DNA from: JANXQZ01 sp038225555
GTDB lineage: Bacteria > Acidobacteriota > Terriglobia > Bryobacterales > Bryobacteraceae
Direction: 5' to 3'
Length of the DNA: 64,000 bases
NCBI GenBank assembly: GCA_038225555.1
Contig: JBBRRB010000016.1
Location: 1 to 64,000, forward strand
Positions 35,401 through 44,661 of the stretch are shown piece after piece. The notes under the pieces are model-generated. The model saw only the letters and a list, made by a program, of their open reading frames with translations, had not been told where the DNA came from and made no database searches. Within the stretch, counting starts at the first letter, position 1; the number at the start of each line of letters is the position of its first letter. Position numbers and translations under genes: made by a program.

Positions 35401-38400
35401 GCTTCGCGGAGCGCATCCTCATCGAGCTCGCCTCGCAGCCGGATGGTGAAACCTTCGTTGTAGGAACAGGATTCTTCCTCGCCCATTTGCGCCGAAAGCC
35501 GGATCTCCATCTGGGCCTCCGTGAGCGGGGCTTCGCACTCGAGCGGTTCTGCTACAGGCTCCGCAACCGGCTGGGGAAGGAATCCTCCCGCCTGCATGTC
35601 AGCGATGCTGTCGCGGAATGCGCCGACGACTCTTGCCAGGTCCTGCTCCGTGTGCGCCGTCGTCAAGAAGCACGGGAAGCCCTCTTGGATATGAACCCCC
35701 TTTTCCCGCAGATGGTAATACAGCAGGCTTGCTAACCTCTCACCGGGAGGGAAGCCAAAGTAGAAGATGGATCGGAAGCTCTCGATCCGGGCCGGAACGG
35801 AGCCTCGCTCGAACAATTCGTTGAGCGTGTTCACGAGCTGGCCGGTTTTATCGCTCAAACTATCCTGAAGGCGAGGACCAGCCGTTTTGATGTGGTTGAG
35901 CACAGCCCAGCAAGCCGCCATCGCGAGCGGATGCCGGACAAAGGTGCCCGCGAAGAAGGTGACGCCAACTTCGGGCGAGGATTCGTCCCCGTATTGCCAC
36001 CAGCCGCCGTCGAGAGCGTCCATGAACTTGGCTTTGCCAGCGAGCGCGCCTATTGGCAGGCCGCCGCCGATGACTTTCCCGTAGGTTGCCAAATCGGCCT
36101 GAATGCCAAAGAGCGCTTGAGCTCCGCCCGGGTGAGTGCGGAATCCGGTGACCACCTCGTCGAAAATCAGCGCGGTGTTGGATTGCTCGGTAATCGATCG
36201 GAGTTCGCGCAGGAATTCGACCGGGCGCAGGTTGGGATGCCGGCTTTGGATCGGCTCCACCATCACGGCCGCGAGTTCATGTGCATGGGCCCGAATAATT
36301 TCCAGCGAAGCGGGCGAGCCGTATTCGAGCACCAGGACGTTAGCCGCCTTTTCGTCGGGGATGCCGGGCGCGATCGGCCTGGATCGCGGAGGGCCGCCGG
36401 GCCTGCCCGCGGCCTTTACGAGCACCTCATCGAAGGCCCCGTGGTAGTCGCCTGTGAAAAAGACGATCTTGTTTTTGCCAGTCACGGTGCGCGCCAGCCG
36501 CATTGCAGCCATGACGGCCTCAGACCCTGTGTTGCAGAAGGTGGCGCGCTCCATTCCGGTAAGTTCGCACAGCAGGTCGGCCACCTTGCCCGCCTGCGGA
36601 GTCTGCGGCCCGATTTCGATTCCTCTCTCAAGCTGCTCGGCGACCGCTGCACGGACGAAATCGGGAGCATGGCCAAACATAGTGACGCCGAACCCGTTCA
36701 GAATATCTACGTACTCATTCCCATCGACGTCCCACAGCTTCGAGCCGCGCGATCGCTCGATCATGATCGGGTAGACGAGTTCTTTCCACTGCTGGCGGAA
36801 GCCGGAGGCTACGCGCGGATCGGCCAGGCGCCCGCGGTGCAACTGAGTCAGGCGTTTCGATTCCTTGGTGCGGCTGGTGTATCGGTCGATGAAGCTCTCC
36901 AGATAGGCGGACTGGTTCGCGGATAATCCGCTTGCGGGATCTTTTTGGATTGGCTTGAAAGGACCGAACGATTCGAATTTGGGGAGTTGTATTTTGGGTG
37001 CTTCGATTCTTAGAGCTGCCGGTGCGGGCGAGCTTTTGCATGCTTCTAACTGGCGGGCCGTCAAGTCAGCGAACGCCTGCAGTTGATCCCTCATGAGCTG
37101 CTCGATTCCGGCCGCATGCTGAGGGCTAGCAGCAACCGTTGCGATGGGCGATGACACTGCCACAACTTCGGCGGGAAGAGCAGAATCGAGATAGGCGGAC
37201 AATTGTTCCAGTGTTGAAAGTTCGTCCAGCAGCTGTGCGAACCGGATCTTCGCGCCGTACTTGCTCGCAATCGACTGTGTGGCCTGGGTCAAGAACAACG
37301 AATCAAAGCCAAGTTCGAGGAACGAAACTCCTGCCGAAACGGCCTGCAGATCCATTCCGGAAAGATCTTCGAACAGTGTTATCAGTTCGGCGCGAAGCCG
37401 GTCCTTGCGGGCGGGAGAATTGTCGGGAGTGCCGGCGGTCATGGTTTCCTTCCTTAGGAGTGCAGCTGTGGTTTTCTTGGGCGGATCCACCCAGTACCGT
37501 TTGCGGTCAAACGCGTAAGCCGGGAGAGATATGAGCCGTCTGCCCTCGCCGTTGAGAATCCGAAGCCAGTTTGGCTCGATACCGCATAGCCATAGGCGAC
37601 CAGCGGCGGCGAGCATCGCTGCATTTTCCGTTTGCGATGAGGCTGCGTCGGGAAGGCTGGCTATTGCAGTTAACGGGTTCGGAGAACTCCCGTGCTGTCG
37701 AACCAGAGTGGAAAGAGCCTGTCCAGGCCCGGTCTCGAGGACGCACCATGAGCGGTCGCGCTGGAGCCGCCGCACAGCCTTAGAGAACTGCACGGTTTCA
37801 CGGCAGTGTCGGGTCCAATAATCGGGACTGGTGGCTTGTTCCGCCGTGATCCACTCGCCCGTCAGCGTCGAAACAAAGGGAATTTTGGGCGCATTTAATT
37901 GGACCTTTTGGATCATCTCGTTCAAAGGCGCAAGAATTGGCTGCACCATCGCCGAATGGAATGCATGCGAAGTGCGCAGCGTGCGAGACACGATATTCCG
38001 AGCCGAGAGTTCGCGGTCCAATACATCCACTGCATCCGACGGACCTGAAGCCACGCATAGCGATGGACTGTTCACAGCGGCGATTGAGAGGTGGCCGTTC
38101 AGATAAGGCAGCAAGTCCTGCTCCGGCATTCGAACGGAAAGCATTTTTCCGCCCGGCAACTCCTGCATCAGGCGGCCCCGAGCAGCCACAAGCGCGAGCG
38201 CATCTTCGAGCGAAAAGACTCCAGCCAGAGTGGCAGCAACAAACTCGCCGACACTATGACCAAGCATCGCCGCCGGTTTGATCCCCCAATTCATCCACTG
38301 CTGCGCAAGCGCGAACTCAAGGGCGAAAATCGACGGCTGAGCGACTGCTGTCTGATTCAGCCGATCTGCGTCGATTGATTCGCGAATATCAAATCCAAGG

Positions 38401-41400
38401 CGGGGCCGCAAGATCTCAGCACACTGATCGACACAGGCCCGGAACACAGGCAAGGAGCGGTACAGCCCCCGACCCATTCCAGGATGCTGAGCTCCCTGCC
38501 CTGGAAAAGCGAAGACGACCGGCAGTTCTTTTTCAACGCGTTGACTGGTTGAAGCGCCGGAGACGATCATGCGGCGGTATTCAAACCTTCGCCGTCCCGA
38601 CACCAGCGTCCAGGCGGCATCGGCCAAATCAGTTTCGGGATGGCGCTTAAGATAGGCGTCCAGCCGTAGAGCGGACTCGTCGAGCGATGCTGGCGACTTC
38701 GCTGAGAGCAGCAGCAAGTGATCCTGTTCGTGCGAGGCTTTGGCTTCAACAACTGGCGATTCTTCGAGGATGATGTGCGCGTTGGTGCCGCCCACCCCAA
38801 AAGCGCTTACGCCAGCCCGTCGCGGAAAGCCGACCGGTCTCCAATCCGTCAGCTTGGAGTTGACATAGAAAGGGGTGCTTGCAAAATCGATGCGCGGGTT
38901 TGGTTTCCGGTAGTGCAGCGTTGCGGGCAGCACGCCATGCTTGACTGACAGCGCCGCCTTGATCAGACCCGTGACTCCGGCTGCGGCATCCAGGTGACCG
39001 ACATTTGTCTTGGCAGTTCCAACGGCGCAGAACTGAGTGGCGTTGGTTCCGACCCGAAACGCCTGCGTAAGCGCGGCAATCTCAATCGGATCTCCCAGCG
39101 GCGTGCCTGTTCCGTGCGCCTCCACGAACGTGACCGTCTCGGGAGAAATTCCGGCCATTTCTTGCGCGCGCTGAATTACCTTCGCCTGGCCCTCGATGCC
39201 GGGGGCGGTAAAGCCCATCTTGCCCGCCCCGTCGTTATTGATCGAGTAGCCCTTAATCACCGCATAGATCGAGTCCCGGTGCGCCACTGCATCCTCGAGT
39301 CTTTTCAATACCACGACGCCGCATCCGGACCCGAATACTGTCCCTTGCGCGTCAGCATCGAAGGCCCGGCAATGCCCGTCGGCGGAAGCGATGCCGCCCT
39401 CTTGGTACTGATAGCCGCGCTTCTGGGGCAGCGTGATCGAAACTCCCCCTGCCAGAGCCATGCCGCATTGCCCGCTGACCAGGCTGTCGCAGGCTTGCGC
39501 TACGGCCACGAGCGACGTGGAACACGCGGTCCCAATCATCATGCTGGGCCCGGTGAGATTCAGCTTGTAGGAGACGCGCGTCGCTAAAAAATCAGGGCTC
39601 GACCCCAACATGGTCTGATAGTTGCCGACCTGATAATCCCCGGTGTAGTCCTCGATAAACTCGCGATCACCGCAGAGGTGGCGCAAAAAGTAGGTGTTCG
39701 GACTGCAACCGGCAAAGACCCCGATATCGCCTTTGTATCTAGACGGATCGCACCCGGCGTCATCAAGGGCTTCCACCGAGCATTCGAGAAATACACGGTG
39801 CTGCGGATCCATGGTTTCGGCTTCTTTGGGCAGGATTCCAAAGAAAGCAGCATCGAACATTTCGACGTCGTCGAGGATTGGGCGCGCTTTGATTGAGTTC
39901 GGGCCGCCGCCGGCCTCCAGCTCTTCATCGCCGAAGAAGGTGATCGACTCAACGCCGTTTTTCAGATTCTCCCAGAACTGGCGCACATCCGAGGCGCCCG
40001 GCAGGCGGGCAGCCATGCCGATAATGGCAATGTCATGGGACCTTGTGGAAGACTTGCCTTCGGATTGGACCGGTCGATCGCCTGCATTGCAATGCTCCGC
40101 CAGAGATCGAATGGTAGGGTAGCGGAACAGATCGGTAATTGTAAGCTGCGCCTGCAAGCGTTGTTCGAGTAATCCTTGAACTCGCAGCAATTGGAGGGAA
40201 CTGCCCCCCAAGTCGAAAAATGCCGTGTCGATATTCGGTTGAGAGATCGCGAGCACCTCTTCCCACGTCTCGGTTATGACTTGGCGAGCGTTGCTACCCA
40301 AGGTGCCGAGAGCGCGCCGGTCCACTTTCCCGTTGGGCGTGAGAGGGAGGGCTCCGATCGCAACGAATTCGGCTGGATGCATGTAGTCAGGAAGCTTATT
40401 ACGCAGCAACTCGCGGAGCGCGGCCACATCAAAGCGGAATCCCTCGGTTGTAACGAGATAGGCGATCAGACGCTTCTCGCCGGAAGCGGCATCTCTCGCG
40501 ACCACAACCGATTGACTCACCGATTCATGCAAATTTAGCGCGGTTTCTATTTCACCAGTCTCGATCCTGAATCCGCGCATCTTAAGCTGCCCGTCGACGC
40601 GTCCCAGGAACTCGATTACGCCGTCCTCGCGTCTGCGAGCCAGATCCCCCGTGCGATACATGCGAGCACCGGCAATTTTTGAAAACGGATCCGGCAGAAA
40701 CCGTTCGACCGTGAGTTCCGGCTGGCGCAAATACCCCCGCGCAACTCCTTCCCCACCGGCGTACAATTCCCCTGTCATCCCATCCGGCACCGGTTCGAAA
40801 CGCTCGTTAAGCAGGTAAACCGTCGTGTGCGCGATGGGCACTCCGATGGGTACAGGTGCGTTCGCTGGATGGCCTCGCGGCACACGATAGCAACACGTAA
40901 AGGTGGTCCCCTCTGTAGGCCCGTAGCCATTGATCAGCTTGCAGTCACTCCCCGCGTCTAGAAACCTACGGACGTGTGAAGGCGAGAGCACATCCCCGCC
41001 CGCCAACAACTGCTTCAGGCCAGCCAAACTCTCCAACTGCTGATCCACCATGGCGTGGAACAGTCCCGAGGTCAACCAAAGCGTGGTGACGCCGTACTGT
41101 CGGATTGCATTCGCTATATCGCCCAGCGAGGCCAGCCCGGGAGGCATGATCGCAAGCGCCGCCCCATTCAAGAGCGGACCCCAGATCTCGAAAGTGGACG
41201 CGTCGAAGGGCAGCGGCGCAAGCTGAAGAAAAACATCGCCTGCATCGATACGCACGTAGTCGGTATCCCGCACGAGCCTAACTACCGACCGATGCTCGAT
41301 CATTACGCCTTTCGGAGCACCTGTGGACCCCGAAGTAAACATCACGTAAGCGAGATCGGTGGGCGCGGCTGGAAGATCTGGATTTTCGGACGAATCACCG

Positions 41401-41771
41401 CCCAGGTTCGCAAGCTTTGCCTCGTCAAGAACTACGCACGCGTTAAGATCCGCAAGAAGGGTTTCTCGCCTGGCCGGAGGGTCATTCCGATCCAGCGGGG
41501 CGTAGGCTCCCCCGGCCTTTAAGACTCCCAGGATGGCTGCAACCATCTCGAGCGAACGGTCCAAATCGAGCGCCACAATGGACTCGCGCCCGACACCAAG
41601 CGCCTGCAATGCCCACGCGATCCCATTCGCCCTTTCATTCAGATCTTGGTACGTCCACTCCCGCCCGCCCTGGCGCAGAGCTACGGCTCCCGGCTTATCC
41701 GCCGCCTGCTGCTCGAAAATCCGATGAATGCATCCGGTGCATTTCAATTGCGAAAGCATATCTCTGCTCAT
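32418..41771 (-). CDS. hybrid NRPS-PKS with aminotransferase: A-PCP-KS-AT-ACP-AMT-C-A-PCP
   Basis: The 3117-residue enzyme reads in order: loading A domain (about 15-500; YVMFTSGSTGAPKG, FDASTFEIW, GYGPTEGTT), PCP (LGGSSL near 523), KS (about 577-1000; Cys in GTACSTSLVAV, EAHGTGT, NVGHLD), AT (about 1084-1370; GHSVGE and HAFHS, indicating malonyl-CoA), ACP (LGFDSL near 1487), a PLP aminotransferase of the GSA type (about 1680-2060; YGKVIGGGLPIGA), C (about 2077-2507; HHVVCDGWS), A (about 2535-2995) and PCP (LGADSI near 3050). No KR, DH, ER, MT or E domain is visible. Manual pocket codes are D-A-F-L-L-G-G-T-F-K (resembling Val codes) for the first A domain and D-I-L-Q-C-G-M-I-W-K (glycine-like) for the second. 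The AMT should convert the beta-keto group on the ACP to a beta-amine, as in MycA and McyE. GGGGA lies about 9 bp before the ATG. Confidence 0.94.
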   Translation of the reverse strand: MSRDMLSQLKCTGCIHRIFEQQAADKPGAVALRQGGREWTYQDLNERANGIAWALQALGVGRESIVALDLDRSLEMVAAILGVLKAGGAYAPLDRNDPPARRETLLADLNACVVLDEAKLANLGGDSSENPDLPAAPTDLAYVMFTSGSTGAPKGVMIEHRSVVRLVRDTDYVRIDAGDVFLQLAPLPFDASTFEIWGPLLNGAALAIMPPGLASLGDIANAIRQYGVTTLWLTSGLFHAMVDQQLESLAGLKQLLAGGDVLSPSHVRRFLDAGSDCKLINGYGPTEGTTFTCCYRVPRGHPANAPVPIGVPIAHTTVYLLNERFEPVPDGMTGELYAGGEGVARGYLRQPELTVERFLPDPFSKIAGARMYRTGDLARRREDGVIEFLGRVDGQLKMRGFRIETGEIETALNLHESVSQSVVVARDAASGEKRLIAYLVTTEGFRFDVAALRELLRNKLPDYMHPAEFVAIGALPLTPNGKVDRRALGTLGSNARQVITETWEEVLAISQPNIDTAFFDLGGSSLQLLRVQGLLEQRLQAQLTITDLFRYPTIRSLAEHCNAGDRPVQSEGKSSTRSHDIAIIGMAARLPGASDVRQFWENLKNGVESITFFGDEELEAGGGPNSIKARPILDDVEMFDAAFFGILPKEAETMDPQHRVFLECSVEALDDAGCDPSRYKGDIGVFAGCSPNTYFLRHLCGDREFIEDYTGDYQVGNYQTMLGSSPDFLATRVSYKLNLTGPSMMIGTACSTSLVAVAQACDSLVSGQCGMALAGGVSITLPQKRGYQYQEGGIASADGHCRAFDADAQGTVFGSGCGVVVLKRLEDAVAHRDSIYAVIKGYSINNDGAGKMGFTAPGIEGQAKVIQRAQEMAGISPETVTFVEAHGTGTPLGDPIEIAALTQAFRVGTNATQFCAVGTAKTNVGHLDAAAGVTGLIKAALSVKHGVLPATLHYRKPNPRIDFASTPFYVNSKLTDWRPVGFPRRAGVSAFGVGGTNAHIILEESPVVEAKASHEQDHLLLLSAKSPASLDESALRLDAYLKRHPETDLADAAWTLVSGRRRFEYRRMIVSGASTSQRVEKELPVVFAFPGQGAQHPGMGRGLYRSLPVFRACVDQCAEILRPRLGFDIRESIDADRLNQTAVAQPSIFALEFALAQQWMNWGIKPAAMLGHSVGEFVAATLAGVFSLEDALALVAARGRLMQELPGGKMLSVRMPEQDLLPYLNGHLSIAAVNSPSLCVASGPSDAVDVLDRELSARNIVSRTLRTSHAFHSAMVQPILAPLNEMIQKVQLNAPKIPFVSTLTGEWITAEQATSPDYWTRHCRETVQFSKAVRRLQRDRSWCVLETGPGQALSTLVRQHGSSPNPLTAIASLPDAASSQTENAAMLAAAGRLWLCGIEPNWLRILNGEGRRLISLPAYAFDRKRYWVDPPKKTTAALLRKETMTAGTPDNSPARKDRLRAELITLFEDLSGMDLQAVSAGVSFLELGFDSLFLTQATQSIASKYGAKIRFAQLLDELSTLEQLSAYLDSALPAEVVAVSSPIATVAASPQHAAGIEQLMRDQLQAFADLTARQLEACKSSPAPAALRIEAPKIQLPKFESFGPFKPIQKDPASGLSANQSAYLESFIDRYTSRTKESKRLTQLHRGRLADPRVASGFRQQWKELVYPIMIERSRGSKLWDVDGNEYVDILNGFGVTMFGHAPDFVRAAVAEQLERGIEIGPQTPQAGKVADLLCELTGMERATFCNTGSEAVMAAMRLARTVTGKNKIVFFTGDYHGAFDEVLVKAAGRPGGPPRSRPIAPGIPDEKAANVLVLEYGSPASLEIIRAHAHELAAVMVEPIQSRHPNLRPVEFLRELRSITEQSNTALIFDEVVTGFRTHPGGAQALFGIQADLATYGKVIGGGLPIGALAGKAKFMDALDGGWWQYGDESSPEVGVTFFAGTFVRHPLAMAACWAVLNHIKTAGPRLQDSLSDKTGQLVNTLNELFERGSVPARIESFRSIFYFGFPPGERLASLLYYHLREKGVHIQEGFPCFLTTAHTEQDLARVVGAFRDSIADMQAGGFLPQPVAEPVAEPLECEAPLTEAQMEIRLSAQMGEEESCSYNEGFTIRLRGELDEDALREALETVVNRHEALRATLTSGGDGLRILAKLAMPLPKLDLSEVPETALASRIQQLKIADACLPFDLVQGPLVRAKLVRLSASDHVLFITAHHVVCDGWSVNIILDELSKLYTARRKGATASLSVPMRFSEYARKQAAESVDPAVEAYWVSEYAEPAPPLELPLDRPRPALKSYAGSTFITSIDASEYQAIKKAGAQRGSTLFSTLLSAFQALLSRLTGQSDIVVGIPSAAQSALADETLVGHCVNFLPIRVKLNSDASFKDLLAQTKRKVIEAYEHQSYTYGTLVRKLAIPRNPSRLPLIEVQFNLERVGASLKFDGLQAEVDQNPKRFVNFDIFLNMVESTEGLKLYCDYNTALFDEATIARWLRHYRSLLLGFVEDANRAVSSLPLMGEAERRALLSGWNQTGRAYPDKLCVHQNIEEQAARTPDTIAVRFEDKRLTYADLDRKASLLASWLKSQGVAPGTLVGISIEPSLEMPIAVLGVMKSGAAYVPLDPNYPAERLNFIEQDAGLKLLLTSNNWPNLDVVQPAPLPAVQSSDLAYVIYTSGSTGKPKGVEISHRAVMNFLWAMRWEPGLSPDDKLLAVTTLSFDIAGLELFLPLTTGAELVIAPRDAARDGKELASLIHSAGITIMQATPTTWKLLIEAGWAGSPNLKILCGGEELTRDLANELLSRGASLWNMYGPTETTIWSTIWKVQPGEGPVLIGKPIANTRVYVLDARRQPTAIGVPGELYIAGDGLARGYLNAPDLTAEKFPVDPSSCLGESRMYRTGDLARYLPDGNLVCHGRLDNQVKIRGHRIELGEIESALLAHPSIQDGAVIVREDRPGEKRLAAYLIPRRKEHVSPAALRAALAERLPDYMVPALFCSLESLPLTPNGKIDRRALAQLPPPSFTPSDHYAAPSTEHEKAIALVWQEVLQVARVGADDDLFSLGADSIHLFQISSRAAREGLSVTPKQLLQHRTIRAIANSMRLELGQPRKALSSITAVSRESFRIKRTM

Positions 41772-41915
41772 ATCGGCATCCCCATCACTTGCCTGCAGGA
41801 TTAATTTACGGGACGGGCGTGCATCCTCAAATGGTTCGGCAGTCCTATTTCGGTCGGGAAAGTTCTAGTCCCGACCAGTTCGCGGAGTATCGGGTACGCC
41901 CATGTCGTGAGTACC

Positions 41916-42980
41916 ATGTGCACGCCGACGAAACTTGGCCATACTCTGGCTCAAGCAGTGCTACTCCGGGCGCCCATTACGCAGGCAGCATTCCTCGCGA
42001 TTGCCCTTGCCGCGATCGCGGGGATGACCGGAGCGTACCTCCATCGCGACCAGCCTGCGTCGATTCCAGCGACGCGCGGTTCCCATCCCTTGGGGCGCGT
42101 CTTGTTCGATTGGATGGACTCGAGGCGCAACCGTGAACTGATGGTGTTTGTCTGGTACCCGGCAAAAACGCGGGCGGCAGGTCACACGGCACCCTATCTC
42201 CCGATGAAGTGGGGTGAACTTGCGGGGTGGAATCGAACCGTCATGGTCAACGCCATAGAAGGAGCGGCGATCGCCGAGGGCAAACTGCCGCTGCTGATTT
42301 TATCTCCGGGCATGGGCCGAATACCCACCGACTACACCACCATCGCCGAGGATCTGGCGAGCTATGGATACGTAGTGGCTGGGGTGACGCCTACGGGCAG
42401 TGCGCGGGTGGTAGTGTTCTCGGACGGGCGGGTGGTGAAGGGTAGCGAGGGCGTGGACCTGGAGCATCGCGAGAGAGCCCATCTGCTGATCGAGCGCTGG
42501 GTCGGCGACTTCAGTTTCGTCTTGGATAAGATCGGGGCCGAGACATTTTTTGTGCAGTCCATTCGACCGGACCGCATCGGCGTTTTCGGGCACTCGTTTG
42601 GCGGCGCAGCAGCCATTCACGCGCTTAGGACGGACCAGCGCTTTCGGAGGGGAGCCAACCTCGACGGCGCTCCGCAGGGTGACTTGGCTAAGGGTCTAAA
42701 GCAACCGCTGCTCGTGATTTGGGGGGCTCCGCTGCCCGCGAGGCAGAAGGCGCTGAATGACCGGATCAACGCCGACATGCAGGCGATCTGCACTTCCGAT
42801 TTGGCTGGCTGCCAAATGGAGGACCATCCGGAGGCCGGACACATGAACTTTTCGGACGCGGCCATTTTGCCTGTGCGTTTCCCCGCGCTGCGATTCCGGC
42901 AAGAGCTGACTAACATTGACGGACTCGCCTTTTTGAGAAAAACGACGGATTTATTACGCGCATTTTTTGATCAGCTTTAA
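41916..42980 (+). CDS. alpha/beta hydrolase, PAF-acetylhydrolase-like
   Basis: The protein has an N-terminal membrane helix or signal anchor (AAFLAIALAAIAGMTGAYL). The hydrolase domain has the oxyanion-side segment LLILSPGMGRIPTDY and the nucleophile elbow GHSFGGAAA near residue 230. A likely acid segment (NLDGAPQGD) and a histidine in PEAGHMNFSD follow. This pattern is that of the platelet-activating-factor acetylhydrolase or dienelactone-hydrolase-like families. Starts at the GTG at 41907 or the ATG at 41916 are both possible; I use the ATG. It is divergent from the hybrid synthetase across about 140 bp, so it could be co-regulated with the biosynthetic genes, but the sequence does not prove it. 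Confidence 0.8.
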   Translation: MCTPTKLGHTLAQAVLLRAPITQAAFLAIALAAIAGMTGAYLHRDQPASIPATRGSHPLGRVLFDWMDSRRNRELMVFVWYPAKTRAAGHTAPYLPMKWGELAGWNRTVMVNAIEGAAIAEGKLPLLILSPGMGRIPTDYTTIAEDLASYGYVVAGVTPTGSARVVVFSDGRVVKGSEGVDLEHRERAHLLIERWVGDFSFVLDKIGAETFFVQSIRPDRIGVFGHSFGGAAAIHALRTDQRFRRGANLDGAPQGDLAKGLKQPLLVIWGAPLPARQKALNDRINADMQAICTSDLAGCQMEDHPEAGHMNFSDAAILPVRFPALRFRQELTNIDGLAFLRKTTDLLRAFFDQL

Positions 42981-42989
42981 TGGTCTTGC

Positions 42990-43838
42990 ATGCATCGGCT
43001 ACTCATTATTGGAGGTACCGGCACAGTCGGCCGCCAGGTTCTCTCACAATTGCCGGCCACTGGAGTGCGCGTCCGCGCGCTCGCCCGCACTCCGCGCCCA
43101 GCTGGATTTCCTCCACACGTGGAAGTAGTGCGGGGAGACCTCGCTCTCGTCGAGACCCTTGACGAATGCCTGGATGGCGTTGATGCGGTGTTTCTGGTGT
43201 GGCGCGCTCCGCCAGACGCCGTCGTTCCCGCTCTGGAGCGGATCGTGAGGCACGCGCGGCGCATTGTATTTCTCTCGTCGCCGCACAAAACGGCACACCC
43301 CTTCTTCCAAAAGCCACAGCCGAATGCGGTCTCGTCCCTACACACTGAAATTGAGCGGCTGATCGAAACCTCCGGACGCCAGTGGACGTTTCTGCGACCG
43401 GGAGTGTTTGCCGCGAATGCACGGCTCTGGTGGGCGCCGCAGATTCGCGCGGGCGGGGTGGTGCGCTGGCCCTATCTCTCCGCTCTGACGGCTCCGATCC
43501 ACGAGAGTGATATCGCGGCGGTTGCGGTCCGTGCGTTGTGTCAGGACGGACACGCCGGAGCGGAGTATGTTCTGACCGGGCCTGAATCCCTGAGCCAATT
43601 CGAGCAGATAACGACGATTGGCAGTGTGATCGGGCGCTCGCTCCGCGTTGAAGAGATGTCGCCGGATGAGGCGCGGCGCGAGTTGCTCGCGGTGATCCCT
43701 GTGAACATGTTGCTGGATGCGTGGGCCGGGGCAATCGGTCAACCTGCGCTGGTGACGTCCACGGTCGCAGAGATCACTGGAGCGCCGGCGCGAACTTTCC
43801 GCGAGTGGGCGACCGATCACGTGGCGGACTTCCGGTAG
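42990..43838 (+). CDS. NmrA-like / atypical SDR NAD(P)-binding protein
   Basis: The 282-residue protein starts with the Rossmann motif LLIIGGTGTVGRQVL. It then has VRALARTPRPAG, the strand VEVVRGDLA, RIVFLSSPHKTAHPF and FLRPGVFAAN. These match NmrA-like and atypical short-chain dehydrogenase proteins, which often bind NAD(P) without the classical Tyr-x-x-x-Lys pair and act as redox sensors or reductases. It lies 9 bp after the alpha/beta hydrolase, so the two are likely an operon. The substrate is unknown. Confidence 0.85.
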   Translation: MHRLLIIGGTGTVGRQVLSQLPATGVRVRALARTPRPAGFPPHVEVVRGDLALVETLDECLDGVDAVFLVWRAPPDAVVPALERIVRHARRIVFLSSPHKTAHPFFQKPQPNAVSSLHTEIERLIETSGRQWTFLRPGVFAANARLWWAPQIRAGGVVRWPYLSALTAPIHESDIAAVAVRALCQDGHAGAEYVLTGPESLSQFEQITTIGSVIGRSLRVEEMSPDEARRELLAVIPVNMLLDAWAGAIGQPALVTSTVAEITGAPARTFREWATDHVADFR

Positions 43839-43911
43839 GCCTTGGAGCGAGGGAATGGCTCGTCCAGAGCAGCCGCCAAAAATCGAGCGGCAGCGCGACG
43901 CCGAATGCTGG

Positions 43912-44643
43912 CTATTTGCACTTGCCCGCATCCAGAAGGAACGTTGCGATGCTCACCCATTTGTCAGCCTGCAGCTTTTCAATTCGGTAAGCGTGCAGCT
44001 TGGCATCGGCTCTAACGCGTATGGCAGCGTCCACCGGGTTGCGGTCGCGCGAGAACCGGATCGGATCCTTGCTGAACTGACGTAACGTCCAGCTCTCCCC
44101 GCCGGTTTGCGTTTCATAAAGCTCGTGCCGCAGCTTGGTTGAAATCCATAGTTGGCCCGATGTCTTCGAATCAAACCAGAACCGTTCCACCACTCCAGTA
44201 CGGCTCTCCTCGAAGATCGGCCGATCGTTCCAAGTCTTTCCCCCATCGCTCGTGATCCACAAAAACGGATCGCGCGGAACCGCCTGAACATTTGCTCCCG
44301 AGATCCAGCCGTTTTCGAAATCGATGAACTGGACCTGTTCAAGCGAGGTGAACCGAACCCGCGCATGCGGCTCCGTCCAGGTGGTCCCGCCATCGTCGCT
44401 CGCAAGGAGAATCGAATAGAGAGTCGAGTCGGCCGTGTGCAGATTGCCGGTAACGAAGATCCGAGCCAGTACCGCTTCAGCCCCGGACAACTCCAGGAAG
44501 ACGGGACAGGGTTGCTCTTCCGAGCACGCGAGGCCAGCCTCCTGCACATCTTCCTCGGAGCACGTGAATGGAATGCGCATGGGAGCGCCGGTATTCTCGA
44601 GAGCAAGAAGCCAGCCAAGCACGAAGCGGAGCACAGTTTTCAT
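43912..44643 (-). CDS. secreted protein with BNR/Asp-box repeats
   Basis: The start at 44643 gives 243 residues with a signal-like N-terminus (MKTVLRFVLGWLLALENTGA). Three Asp-box-like repeats are visible: LLASDDGGTTWTE, WITSDGGKTWND and ETQTGGESWTL. Such repeats form blades of a beta-propeller. A longer upstream frame overlaps the divergent tag gene and looks non-coding. Ligand and role are unknown. It is divergent from tag with 18 bp between starts. Confidence 0.75.
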   Translation of the reverse strand: MKTVLRFVLGWLLALENTGAPMRIPFTCSEEDVQEAGLACSEEQPCPVFLELSGAEAVLARIFVTGNLHTADSTLYSILLASDDGGTTWTEPHARVRFTSLEQVQFIDFENGWISGANVQAVPRDPFLWITSDGGKTWNDRPIFEESRTGVVERFWFDSKTSGQLWISTKLRHELYETQTGGESWTLRQFSKDPIRFSRDRNPVDAAIRVRADAKLHAYRIEKLQADKWVSIATFLLDAGKCK

Positions 44644-44661
44644 GGTATCCAGAAAGTGACG

